Assembly (NCBI GenBank): GCA_004298605.1
Contig: SCPW01000152.1
Location: 1 to 6,244 of the forward strand
Source: Gallionella sp.
GTDB lineage: Bacteria; Pseudomonadota; Gammaproteobacteria; Burkholderiales; Gallionellaceae
Reading direction: 5' to 3'
Length of the DNA stretch: 6,244 nucleotides
Shown here: positions 1-5,497 of the stretch, piece by piece
Numbering within the stretch: position 1 is the stretch's first letter
How the letters are laid out: every line of letters starts with the position of its first letter
Program-made: the position numbers and the translations under genes
Notes under the pieces: generated by a model
What the model saw: the letters and a program-made list of their open reading frames with translations, nothing else
Databases searched by the model: none
Told to the model about the DNA's origin: nothing

Positions 1-294
1 GAAGAAAAAAGCGGTATGGCCGATTACCTTGGCGTGCCCCCCCGCCAGAATATCCACCATCTTGGCGTGTATCGCGCGCGGCCACGGCCAGCGTCCCAGA
101 TTGGCGATGCTTTGATCATCAATCGCGATCACCGCGATCTTGTCGCTCGGCGCGCGTGACGAGGCCAGCACACCCAGGTCATAAGCCTTGCGCTCCAGAC
201 TCTGGATCAGATCGCTGTTTGCGCCAACCAAAAACACCAATGCGACCAACAAACCGACGAACCAGTCTTTCTTCCAGAACGACCACTTATTCAT
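1..294 (-). CDS. CHASE2-domain signalling protein, N-terminal part (runs off the window)
   Basis: This is the first 98 codons of a minus-strand gene that continues past the left edge. The start ATG lies at 294-292, with a good Shine-Dalgarno GGGGAG (305-300) five bases upstream. Residues about 11-25 (WFVGLLVALVFLVGA) form a hydrophobic membrane segment after a short Lys-rich cytoplasmic start. Next come LERKAYDLGV, then SDKIAVIAIDDQSI and LGRWPWPRAIHAKM. The pattern of LE-R-YDL, a V-IDD-S strand and RWPWPR is typical of the extracytoplasmic CHASE2 sensor domain. In known families CHASE2 is followed by transmembrane helices and an output domain such as a Ser/Thr kinase, class III cyclase, histidine kinase or GGDEF. 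The output domain here is outside the window. Homologues in related betaproteobacteria are, from memory, often Ser/Thr kinases, but that cannot be seen here. Confidence 0.82.
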   Translation of the reverse strand, partial: MNKWSFWKKDWFVGLLVALVFLVGANSDLIQSLERKAYDLGVLASSRAPSDKIAVIAIDDQSIANLGRWPWPRAIHAKMVDILAGGHAKVIGHTAFFF

Positions 295-421
295 TGGTAC
301 TCCCCGATGCACATTTTGGATGAGGGCAATTTTTTGAGCAGCTTACGCGACGGATATTAAGACTTTTCGCAGCAATGCACCATAATCCTTTCGATTCATT
401 ACGAATTATTTGATTAATATT
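295..421 (-). promoter_or_regulatory. Leader/promoter region of the CHASE2 gene, no precise promoter called
   Basis: These 127 bases between a REP-like palindrome and the CHASE2 start are clearly richer in A+T than the flanking genes, especially 340-421. That suits a promoter for the minus-strand gene. I found no convincing -35/-10 pair with proper spacing, so only the region is marked. The Shine-Dalgarno GGGGAG at 305-300 is the only well-defined signal. Confidence 0.35.
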
Positions 422-449
422 GTAGGGGTGCGATTCATCGCACCCCTAC
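422..449. repeat. REP-like palindrome, copy A (12-bp perfect stem, TTCA loop)
   Basis: A perfect inverted repeat: arm GTAGGGGTGCGA (422-433), loop TTCA (434-437), arm TCGCACCCCTAC (438-449). It begins with GTAG on both strands, the tetranucleotide that marks the foot of REP elements recognised by RAYT (TnpA-REP) proteins. It starts one base after the uspA-family stop codon (minus strand), so the hairpin would sit at the 3' end of that mRNA. No T-tract follows it on the minus strand, so a classic intrinsic terminator is not supported. A role in 3'-end protection or attenuation is inference. It is a variant of the pair at 1667-1739. Confidence 0.85.
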
Positions 450-450
450 G

Positions 451-876
451 TTATTTGATCAGCAACACCGGGCGGCTTGCCAGATGCAACACTTTGTTCA
501 CCACCGAACCCAGCAACAATGATTGCAAACCGCCCTGCCCCTGCCTGCCCATCACGATCTGATCGGCGTCCTGCTCATTGGCGTATTGCACGATGGCCTC
601 GGCGGGTGTGCCGACGCTGATGTGGTATTGATAAGGCAACGCGGCGGCATCCAGCGCCGCGCGCGCAGACTGTAATGCCGCCATGCCCTGTTCGCGGTAA
701 TAGTCGTTGATCGTTTCCTGGTTGATAAACAGCTTGACGTTGCCTGTCGCCACATTCCACTGTACGTTCAGCAACAGCAGTTGCGGCGGCTCCTTGAGCG
801 CGGCGATGTGGTTGACCATGTATTCGACCGCACGTTGCGCATTGGCCGAACCATCGACCGGAATCAGTATTTTCAT
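451..876 (-). CDS. UspA-family universal stress protein, ATP-binding type
   Basis: A 141-residue single-domain Usp protein of usual family length. It opens with MKILIPVDGS, the first strand with the conserved Asp8 near the nucleotide pocket. Near the C-terminus lies G110-RQ-G113-(9 residues)-G123-S124, the G-2x-G-9x-G(S/T) loop that marks the ATP-binding Usp subclass (MJ0577/UspFG-like). It ends with the usual RPVLLIK strand. Such proteins are cytoplasmic dimers induced under starvation or other stress, and their exact client is usually unknown. The start at 876-874 is supported by the ribosome site TAAGGGG five bases upstream, which overlaps the terC-family stop. It is therefore probably the last gene of a terC-usp unit. 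The stop TAA (453-451) is followed after one base by a REP-like hairpin. Confidence 0.93.
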   Translation of the reverse strand: MKILIPVDGSANAQRAVEYMVNHIAALKEPPQLLLLNVQWNVATGNVKLFINQETINDYYREQGMAALQSARAALDAAALPYQYHISVGTPAEAIVQYANEQDADQIVMGRQGQGGLQSLLLGSVVNKVLHLASRPVLLIK

Positions 877-888
877 CGTAACCCCTTA
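877..888 (-). promoter_or_regulatory. Ribosome binding site of the usp gene overlapping the terC-family stop codon
   Basis: On the minus strand the sequence TAAGGGG (888-882) contains both the TAA stop of the upstream TerC-family gene and the Shine-Dalgarno AAGGGG for the Usp gene. It is followed by TTACG and ATG (876-874). The 9-base gap and shared signal suggest co-transcription and translational coupling. Confidence 0.75.
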
Positions 889-1632
889 CTTTTTGTTATC
901 CGGCATACCGGGCACTTTAACTGTTTCATCCAGCAGATCGACCGCTTCGACCCCAACAGCCTTGCGTATCGCCAGCCACTTGCCGAGCACCAGCACCAGC
1001 AGCGCGCAGAATGCCGGTGTCAGCCAGTGCAGATAGTGGCGCGTCTCGACCAGCGGCGCAAACAGCGCCTCGCCGACCAGCATCTCGCCCGCGACATAAC
1101 CGAGCAGTGCGCCGCCCGCATAAATGATGAACGGGAAACGGTCGATCAGTTTCAGCACCAACTGGCTGCTCCAGGCGATCATCGGGATGCTGATCAGCAG
1201 GCCGAACACCAGCAGCGACACGTTACCTTTAGCCGCCGCTGCCACGCCCAGCACGTTATCCAGGCTCATCACGAAGTCGGCGATGATGATGGTCTTGATC
1301 GCGCCGAACAGGCGCGTATCGGCCTTGATATTGTCCGCGCTGTGCTCCTCTTCCGGCAGGATCAGCTTGATGCCGATCCACAGCAGCAGTAGCGCGCCCA
1401 CCAGTTTGAGATAAGGCAACGACAGCAGACCGACCGCAAAAAAGGTCAGCACAATACGCAGCCCGATCGCGCCGCCCACGCCGAACAGAATGCCCTTCTT
1501 GCGCTGTTCCGGCGGCAGATTGCGGCACGCCAGCGCGATCACCACCGCATTGTCGCCGCTCAGCAGCAGATCGATCATGATGATCTTGAATACGTCCACC
1601 CAGAACTGGGGGGTAGAAAACATTTCCAGCAT
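886..1632 (-). CDS. TerC/YjbE-family integral membrane protein (probable metal-ion exporter)
   Basis: A 248-residue inner-membrane protein of the TerC/Alx superfamily, closest in style to the YjbE-like branch by its length of about 250 residues. Roughly seven hydrophobic segments are visible, at about 13-35, 47-70, 74-92, 110-134, 137-158, 166-186 and 204-222. The two repeated acidic family motifs are present: LLLSGDNAVVIALA (Asp27-Asn28) in the first helix and ADFVMSLDNVLGVAA (Asp125-Asn126) in the fourth. A charged loop with PEEEHSADN (93-101) sits between the halves. Family members Alx, MeeF and MeeY export Mn2+ or help metallate exported proteins; the substrate here is inferred. The start at 1632-1630 is chosen because AAGGG (1643-1639) lies six bases upstream; a second ATG three codons later is less well placed. 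It follows sucCD, an order also known in other betaproteobacteria. No manganese riboswitch is seen upstream. Confidence 0.9.
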   Translation of the reverse strand: MLEMFSTPQFWVDVFKIIMIDLLLSGDNAVVIALACRNLPPEQRKKGILFGVGGAIGLRIVLTFFAVGLLSLPYLKLVGALLLLWIGIKLILPEEEHSADNIKADTRLFGAIKTIIIADFVMSLDNVLGVAAAAKGNVSLLVFGLLISIPMIAWSSQLVLKLIDRFPFIIYAGGALLGYVAGEMLVGEALFAPLVETRHYLHWLTPAFCALLVLVLGKWLAIRKAVGVEAVDLLDETVKVPGMPDNKK

Positions 1633-1666
1633 TGCTTACCCTTTTCAAATCGATCAATGAAAATAC

Positions 1667-1739
1667 CGTAGGGGCGCGATTCATCGCGCCCGGTTTTATT
1701 TGTGCGTCAGAGAAGGGCGCGATGAATCGCGCCCCTACG
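1667..1739. repeat. Inverted pair of REP-like elements (REPIN/BIME-like), copies B and C
   Basis: Copy B (1667-1691, plus) and copy C (1715-1739, minus) are identical 25-base sequences in opposite orientation, separated by a 23-base spacer (1692-1714). Each consists of C + GTAG + G and a short palindrome with arms GGGCGCGA / TCGCGCCC and a TTCA loop. Each can fold alone (8-bp stem), or the pair can fold into one 25-bp perfect stem. GTAG followed by a GC-rich palindrome, in head-to-head pairs, is the known architecture of REP doublets mobilised by RAYT proteins. The pair fills most of the 102-bp gap between sucD and the terC-family gene, and the TAG of copy C is the sucD stop. No RAYT gene is in the window. 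Confidence 0.85.
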
Positions 1740-2616
1740 CCTTTAACACTTTCCGCATCACCCGCCCCATCTCCGCCGGATTGCGCGTGATGTGGATGCC
1801 GCATTCTTCCATCACCGCCAGCTTGGCATCCGCACCGCCTTGTCCGCCGGAAATAATCGCACCGGCATGACCCATGCGCTTGCCGGGCGGGGCGGTAACA
1901 CCCGCGATGAACCCGACTACCGGCTTGCGCATGTTGTCCTTGATCCAGCGCGCGCATTCTTCCTCGTCGCTGCCGCCGATTTCGCCGACCATGATGACCG
2001 CATCGGTATCCGGGTCGTCGTTGAACAGCTTCATCACATCGAGGTGTTTCAGGCCGTTGATCGGGTCGCCGCCGATGCCCACACAGGAAGACTGCCCCAA
2101 ACCTAAGGAAGTGAGTTGCCCGACCGCTTCGTAGGTGAGTGTGCCGGAGCGCGACACGACACCGATTCGCCCCTTGCGGTGTATGTGCCCCGGCATGATG
2201 CCGATCTTGATTTCGTCCGGCGTAATCAATCCGGGACAATTTGGGCCAATCAACAGTGTGCGCTTGCCCTGCATTTTGTAGCGGGTGCGCAGCATGTCGT
2301 GTACCGGTATGCCTTCGGTGATGCAGATCACCAGATCCAGATCGGCCTCGACGGCCTCGTCAATCGCCGCCGCCGCGTAAGCGGGCGGCACGTAGATCAC
2401 CGACACCGTCGCGCCGGATTGCGCCTTGGCTTCCGCCACGCTGTTGTAAATCGGGATGCCCTCAAAATTCTGCCCACCCTTGTTCGGCGTCACGCCCGCG
2501 ACAAAGCAATTCGCGCCATTCGCGTAAGCCTTGCAGTTGGCGGTGTGGAATTGGCCGACCTTGCCGGTCATGCCCTGGGTCATTACTTTGGTATTTTTAT
2601 CGATCAGGATAGACAT
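1735..2616 (-). CDS. sucD: Succinyl-CoA synthetase (ADP-forming), alpha subunit
   Basis: Encodes 293 residues, close to the E. coli alpha subunit (289). With SucC it converts succinyl-CoA + ADP (or GDP) + Pi to succinate + CoA + ATP (or GTP) in the TCA cycle, in the cytosol. It starts [18 protein letters not shown], the CoA-binding Rossmann part. It carries IGPNCPG (123-129), [10 protein letters not shown] (155-164) and CVGIGGDP (178-185). [14 protein letters not shown] (245-258) contains the phospho-acceptor His250. The start at 2616-2614 overlaps the sucC stop as TAATG. AAGGGGGG just upstream is a strong ribosome site, and the start matches the family N-terminus; a longer open frame upstream lies inside sucC and is ignored. 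Oddly, the stop TAG (1737-1735) belongs to the GTAG foot of a REP-like repeat, giving the C-terminus KVLKA. Confidence 0.98.
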   Translation of the reverse strand: MSILIDKNTKVMTQGMTGKVGQFHTANCKAYANGANCFVAGVTPNKGGQNFEGIPIYNSVAEAKAQSGATVSVIYVPPAYAAAAIDEAVEADLDLVICITEGIPVHDMLRTRYKMQGKRTLLIGPNCPGLITPDEIKIGIMPGHIHRKGRIGVVSRSGTLTYEAVGQLTSLGLGQSSCVGIGGDPINGLKHLDVMKLFNDDPDTDAVIMVGEIGGSDEEECARWIKDNMRKPVVGFIAGVTAPPGKRMGHAGAIISGGQGGADAKLAVMEECGIHITRNPAEMGRVMRKVLKA

Positions 2617-3782
2617 TATTCCCCCCTTGCGGCAGCGACAACCTTCTGCGCCGCATCCGCCATATCGTTGCCGGAAATAATCGGCAAACCGGATTCCGCC
2701 AGTATCTTTTTGCCGAGCTCGACATTGGTGCCTTCCAGCCGCACCACCAGCGGCACGCTCAAATGCACTTCGCGCGCCGCCGCCACGACACCCTCGGCAA
2801 TCACATCGCACTTCATGATGCCGCCAAAAATATTGACCAGAATGGCTTTCAACTTTGGATTATGCAGCATCAGCTTGAATGCCTCGGTGACCTTTTCCTT
2901 GCTCGCACCGCCGCCCACATCCAGGAAATTCGCCGGGTTGCCGCCATACAGCTTGATGATGTCCATGGTCGCCATCGCCAGCCCCGCACCGTTCACCAGA
3001 CAACCGATGTCGCCATCCAGCGAGATATAACTGAGATCAAATTTCGAGGCTTCGATTTCGGCGGGGTCTTCTTCATCCAGGTCGCGCAAAGCGACGACTT
3101 CGGGATGGCGATACAGCGCGTTGCTGTCGAAATTGAATTTGGCATCCAGTGCCAGCACCCGCCCATCGGCGGTCAGCACCAGCGGGTTGATCTCGGCGAG
3201 CATCGCATCTTTCTCGACAAAGGCGCGATACAAGCCTTGCAGCACGGCCACCGCGCCCTCAATCGCAGCATCGGGGATGCCGATCTCGCGCGCGACTTGC
3301 GCCGCCTCCACCGCATCCAATCCGGCCACCGGATCAATGCGGGCGGTGTGAATTTTTTCCGGACTATGCGCGGCAACCTGTTCGATTTCCATGCCGCCTT
3401 CGCTGCTGGCCAGCAACGCCACGCGCTGGGTGCTGCGGTCGATCACCATGCCGAGATAAAACTCCTTGGCGATCTGCGCGCCCTCCTCGATCAGCAAGCG
3501 GCGCACCACCTGCCCCTCCGCGCCGGTCTGGTGTGTGACCAAATGCATACCCAGAATTTGCCGCGCGGCATCGCGCACCTCCTCCGGCGAGCGCGCCACT
3601 TTCACCCCGCCGCCCTTGCCGCGTCCGCCAGCATGAATCTGCGCCTTCACCACCCATACTGCACCGCCCAACTGCTGCGCCGCAGCCACCGCCTCATCGA
3701 CGCTGAAGCAGGCCATGCCGCGCGGCGTGTGTACGCCAAACTGGCGCAAAATTTCCTTACCTTGATATTCGTGAATTTTCAT
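2616..3782 (-). CDS. sucC: Succinyl-CoA synthetase (ADP-forming), beta subunit
   Basis: Encodes 388 residues, the same length as E. coli SucC, and forms the alpha-beta enzyme with the overlapping sucD product. The N-terminal ATP-grasp domain shows Lys46 (VVKAQIH), the glycine-rich GGRGKGGG (52-59) with GRG at 53-55, Glu99 and Glu107. The metal ligands Asn199 (AEINPL) and Asp213 (ALDAKF) are present. The C-terminal CoA-ligase-like domain has the substrate Asn264 in [10 protein letters not shown] and the loop [10 protein letters not shown] (317-326). All key positions seen in the E. coli enzyme are kept, so it should be active. The start [12 protein letters not shown] is the universal family N-terminus, although the Shine-Dalgarno is weak (the 15 bases upstream hold no good GGAG match). 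Divergent from the kinase gene, with 217 bp between them. Confidence 0.98.
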   Translation of the reverse strand: MKIHEYQGKEILRQFGVHTPRGMACFSVDEAVAAAQQLGGAVWVVKAQIHAGGRGKGGGVKVARSPEEVRDAARQILGMHLVTHQTGAEGQVVRRLLIEEGAQIAKEFYLGMVIDRSTQRVALLASSEGGMEIEQVAAHSPEKIHTARIDPVAGLDAVEAAQVAREIGIPDAAIEGAVAVLQGLYRAFVEKDAMLAEINPLVLTADGRVLALDAKFNFDSNALYRHPEVVALRDLDEEDPAEIEASKFDLSYISLDGDIGCLVNGAGLAMATMDIIKLYGGNPANFLDVGGGASKEKVTEAFKLMLHNPKLKAILVNIFGGIMKCDVIAEGVVAAAREVHLSVPLVVRLEGTNVELGKKILAESGLPIISGNDMADAAQKVVAAARGE

Positions 3783-3860
3783 AATGGATGATCGCTCGAA
3801 CAGGACGCGCGCCGCGACTGGCGCGCAGGCGCAATTTTACCGAATTATCCGCAGCGGCGC

Positions 3861-3897
3861 GGAAAGATTTGCGCGGGGCGCTGCCGCGCAAAATTCC
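3861..3897. repeat. Imperfect palindrome in the divergent region
   Basis: A perfect 9-bp stem, TTTGCGCGG (3868-3876) and CCGCGCAAA (3884-3892), encloses a 7-base loop. It extends outward through a small mismatch to GGAA (3861-3864) and TTCC (3894-3897). It lies just upstream of the -10-like boxes for sucC. No T-tract follows on either strand, so an operator or dimer-binding site is more likely than a terminator. The binding protein is unknown. Confidence 0.5.
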
Positions 3898-3948
3898 TTG
3901 CAAAAACACCTGATCCGGCGAGCCGCATTCAGCATTGCGTTGCGGCAA

Positions 3949-3966
3949 GGCAAATGTTAATTTGCC
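3949..3966. repeat. 18-bp palindrome upstream of the kinase gene (operator-like)
   Basis: Perfect arms GGCAAAT (3949-3955) and ATTTGCC (3960-3966) around GTTA, ending 33 bases before the kinase ATG. It overlaps the weak -10-like TAATTT, a typical place for a repressor site. It could equally be a 5'-UTR hairpin. Function is inferred only from symmetry and position. Confidence 0.45.
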
Positions 3967-3999
3967 GGGGAAACCGCCAGGCAACCGTGAAAGTATTTC

Positions 4000-5283
4000 A
4001 TGTCCATCCAATTACCCTACCGGCTAGGCAAATACGATCTGATCCGGCAGATCGGCGAAGGCGCGACGGGAAAAGTCTACTACGCGCTGGACACATTTTC
4101 CGGGCGCGAAGTCGCGGTGAAACTGATCGACCAGGATGTCCTCGCCGACTCCGAATTCAACGAAGAATGCCGCAAGCAATTCCTCAACGAAGCCTCGCTC
4201 GCGGGCCGGCTGGCGCACCCGCACATCGTCGCGATACTGGAAGCTTCCGTGACGGAAAACGCCGGCTACGTCGTAATGGAGTACGTGCCGGAAGGCAACC
4301 TCGTGCGCTACACCTATCCGGGCGCGCTGCTGCCGGTCGAAAACGTGCTCCAGATCATTTTCAAGTGCTGCGGCGCCCTCGATTATGCGTTCCGCTACGG
4401 CATCGCCCACCGTGACATCAAGCCCGCCAACATCATGGTCGTGTCCGGCACCAACGTGAAAATCGCGGACTTCGGCGCGGCCGTGTTCTACCGGGCGCAG
4501 GTCACGCAGAACGTGACCGTCGGCACCCCTTCCTACATGTCCCCGGAACAGCTCAATGGCCGCCGCCTGACCCATCTCAGCGACATGTACTCGCTCGGGA
4601 TCGTGGCATATGAGCTTCTTGCCGGCGCGCTGCCGTTCCATGCACCGGACATGCTCGGATTATTTGACGCCATCACCAAACAGGATGCGGCGCCGCCGAG
4701 CGCGCACCGGCCCGGGCTTCCCGCGGAGCTCGACAGGATCATCCTGCGGATGATCGCCAAAAACCCGGATGACCGCTATCCCAACTGGGCGGATCTCGCG
4801 CTCGAAATTGCCGGAATAGGCCGCTTCAGCAAATTCCGGCAGGGCATCTCCGACAGCGACAAATTCAACATGCTGCGCACCAGCAACACGCTGCACGAAT
4901 TTTCCGACCCGGAAATCTGGGAGCTTATCCAGGCAAGCGTGTGGGCCAAATTCCCGGCCAGAACCGCCCTCCTGCGGGAAGACGAACCGGGCCAGAGCAT
5001 GTACTTCCTGGCCTCCGGGCAGATGAAAGTCACCAAACACGGTCGCCTGCTCAACGTCATCAAGGCCGGCGAATACTTCGGCGAAATGGCCTACATCCGG
5101 CGCGGGACAAACCGCCAGGCCACACTGGAATCGCTCTCGGACGTGGTCGTCGCCGAATTCCCGTTCCCCGCACTGGAGAAGCTCGGCCCCGGCTGTGAGT
5201 TGCGTTTTGCAAAGACCCTCCTGCTCTCCATGACAGACCGGCTCATGCTGGCGGGAGACCGCATCGTGCGCATGCATGGTTGA
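4000..5283 (+). CDS. Ser/Thr protein kinase with C-terminal cyclic-nucleotide-binding domain
   Basis: A 427-residue protein with no transmembrane segment, so probably cytosolic. Residues 12-270 form a PknB-type (Hanks) kinase. It has the glycine loop IGEGATGKV (18-26), VAVK with Lys41, helix-C Glu64, and the catalytic HRDIKPAN (Asp139, Asn144). DFG (157-159), the activation segment GTPSYMSPEQL (175-185) and Arg259 in NPDDRY complete the set. All catalytic residues are present, and as an RD kinase it is likely activated by loop phosphorylation. Residues about 295-425 form a CNB domain like those of CRP and PKA: EPGQSMYFLASGQMKV, then the phosphate-binding cassette FGEMAYIRRGTNRQATL with Glu362 and Arg372. 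The natural inference is regulation by cAMP or cGMP. The start is fixed by an in-frame TGA four codons upstream (3988-3990); the ribosome site is weak (GTGAAAG). The kinase-first order is the reverse of eukaryotic protein kinase G. Substrates are unknown. Confidence 0.93.
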   Translation: MSIQLPYRLGKYDLIRQIGEGATGKVYYALDTFSGREVAVKLIDQDVLADSEFNEECRKQFLNEASLAGRLAHPHIVAILEASVTENAGYVVMEYVPEGNLVRYTYPGALLPVENVLQIIFKCCGALDYAFRYGIAHRDIKPANIMVVSGTNVKIADFGAAVFYRAQVTQNVTVGTPSYMSPEQLNGRRLTHLSDMYSLGIVAYELLAGALPFHAPDMLGLFDAITKQDAAPPSAHRPGLPAELDRIILRMIAKNPDDRYPNWADLALEIAGIGRFSKFRQGISDSDKFNMLRTSNTLHEFSDPEIWELIQASVWAKFPARTALLREDEPGQSMYFLASGQMKVTKHGRLLNVIKAGEYFGEMAYIRRGTNRQATLESLSDVVVAEFPFPALEKLGPGCELRFAKTLLLSMTDRLMLAGDRIVRMHG

Positions 5284-5315
5284 ATGCGGCACATTAATTC
5301 GATCAGCACACGAAT

Positions 5316-5355
5316 CCGGTCTTTGTCGGGCTGCCTGGTTTTGCCGGTTTTTTTT
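5316..5355 (+). terminator. Weak candidate terminator after the kinase gene
   Basis: A run of eight T (5348-5355) follows a G+C-rich stretch about 30 bases after the kinase stop. The possible stems are poor: GGC (5329-5331) with GCC (5343-5345), or CCGG (5316-5319) with CCGG (5344-5347) across a large loop. The position is right for an intrinsic terminator, but the hairpin is too weak to be confident. Confidence 0.25.
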
Positions 5356-5410
5356 ACATCGCCAAATTTCCCGTGTTTAAAATAGCTGTTAATCCAATAA
5401 CTTGCATAAA

Positions 5411-5426
5411 CGGCATATTTATTGCT
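5411..5426 (+). promoter_or_regulatory. Sigma-54 (RpoN) promoter for the PEP-CTERM gene
   Basis: The sequence CGGCAT-ATTTA-TTGCT matches the sigma-54 -24/-12 consensus TGGCAY-N5-TTGCW with one clear mismatch (the first base). The invariant GG (5412-5413) and GC (5424-5425) are exactly ten bases apart. A start point near 5437 would leave a leader of about 60 bases before the ATG at 5498. Sigma-54 control by the PrsK/PrsR two-component pair is established for PEP-CTERM/exopolysaccharide systems, which supports this call. A sigma-70 reading (TTGCAT at 5402, TATAAA at 5430) has a 22-base spacer and is poor. Confidence 0.6.
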
Positions 5427-5497
5427 TTCTATAAAATTACGCGGGGATGCACATCGCCAACGCTCACTTTTCCGACCAACAAACCGGGGTAACCACC

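Larger units (their letters stand above)
3783..3999. promoter_or_regulatory. Divergent intergenic region between sucC and the kinase gene
   Basis: This region must hold the promoters for both directions unless an upstream unit reads through. For sucC (minus strand), two -10-like boxes are visible, GATAAT (3849-3844) and TAAAAT (3839-3834), each five of six to consensus, but neither has a good -35 at 16-18 bases. For the kinase (plus strand), TTGCGT (3935-3940) and TAATTT (3958-3963) are 17 bases apart but match only three of six each. Two palindromes (3861-3897 and 3949-3966) suggest protein binding or RNA structure. The strand-specific calls are tentative. Confidence 0.4.

Noticed and set aside
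1633..1735. A manganese (yybP-ykoY) riboswitch before the TerC-family gene
   Set aside because: Many TerC-family genes have one, but only about 34 bases separate the start codon from the REP-like pair, and none of the conserved riboswitch elements is visible.
1667..1739. Intrinsic terminator for sucCD
   Set aside because: The stem is strong but no T-run follows on the minus strand, and the unit structure (GTAG foot, inverted pair, related copy elsewhere) is explained better by a REP doublet.
422..1739. CRISPR array suggested by three similar repeats
   Set aside because: The copies are more than 1.2 kb apart or inverted, with no regular spacers and no cas genes.
1256..2239. A 327-codon open frame on the minus strand
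   Set aside because: It overlaps sucD and the terC-family gene out of frame, and its Arg/Gly/His-rich translation matches nothing recognisable. It is a shadow frame in GC-rich DNA.
2763..3791. A 342-codon open frame on the plus strand
   Set aside because: It is antisense to sucC, which has complete family motifs and length. The His/Arg-rich translation is typical of an antisense shadow.
3757..4011. An 84-codon minus-strand frame covering the divergent region
   Set aside because: It spans palindromes and promoter-like DNA, shows no recognisable domain, and overlaps both the sucC start and the kinase start.
5447..5497. Upstream in-frame ATG (5447) as the start of the PEP-CTERM protein
   Set aside because: It would put 17 polar residues before a good signal peptide. 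The ATG at 5498 has a GGGG ribosome site and begins the typical MQKH plus hydrophobic signal. The predicted sigma-54 start point also leaves almost no leader for 5447.
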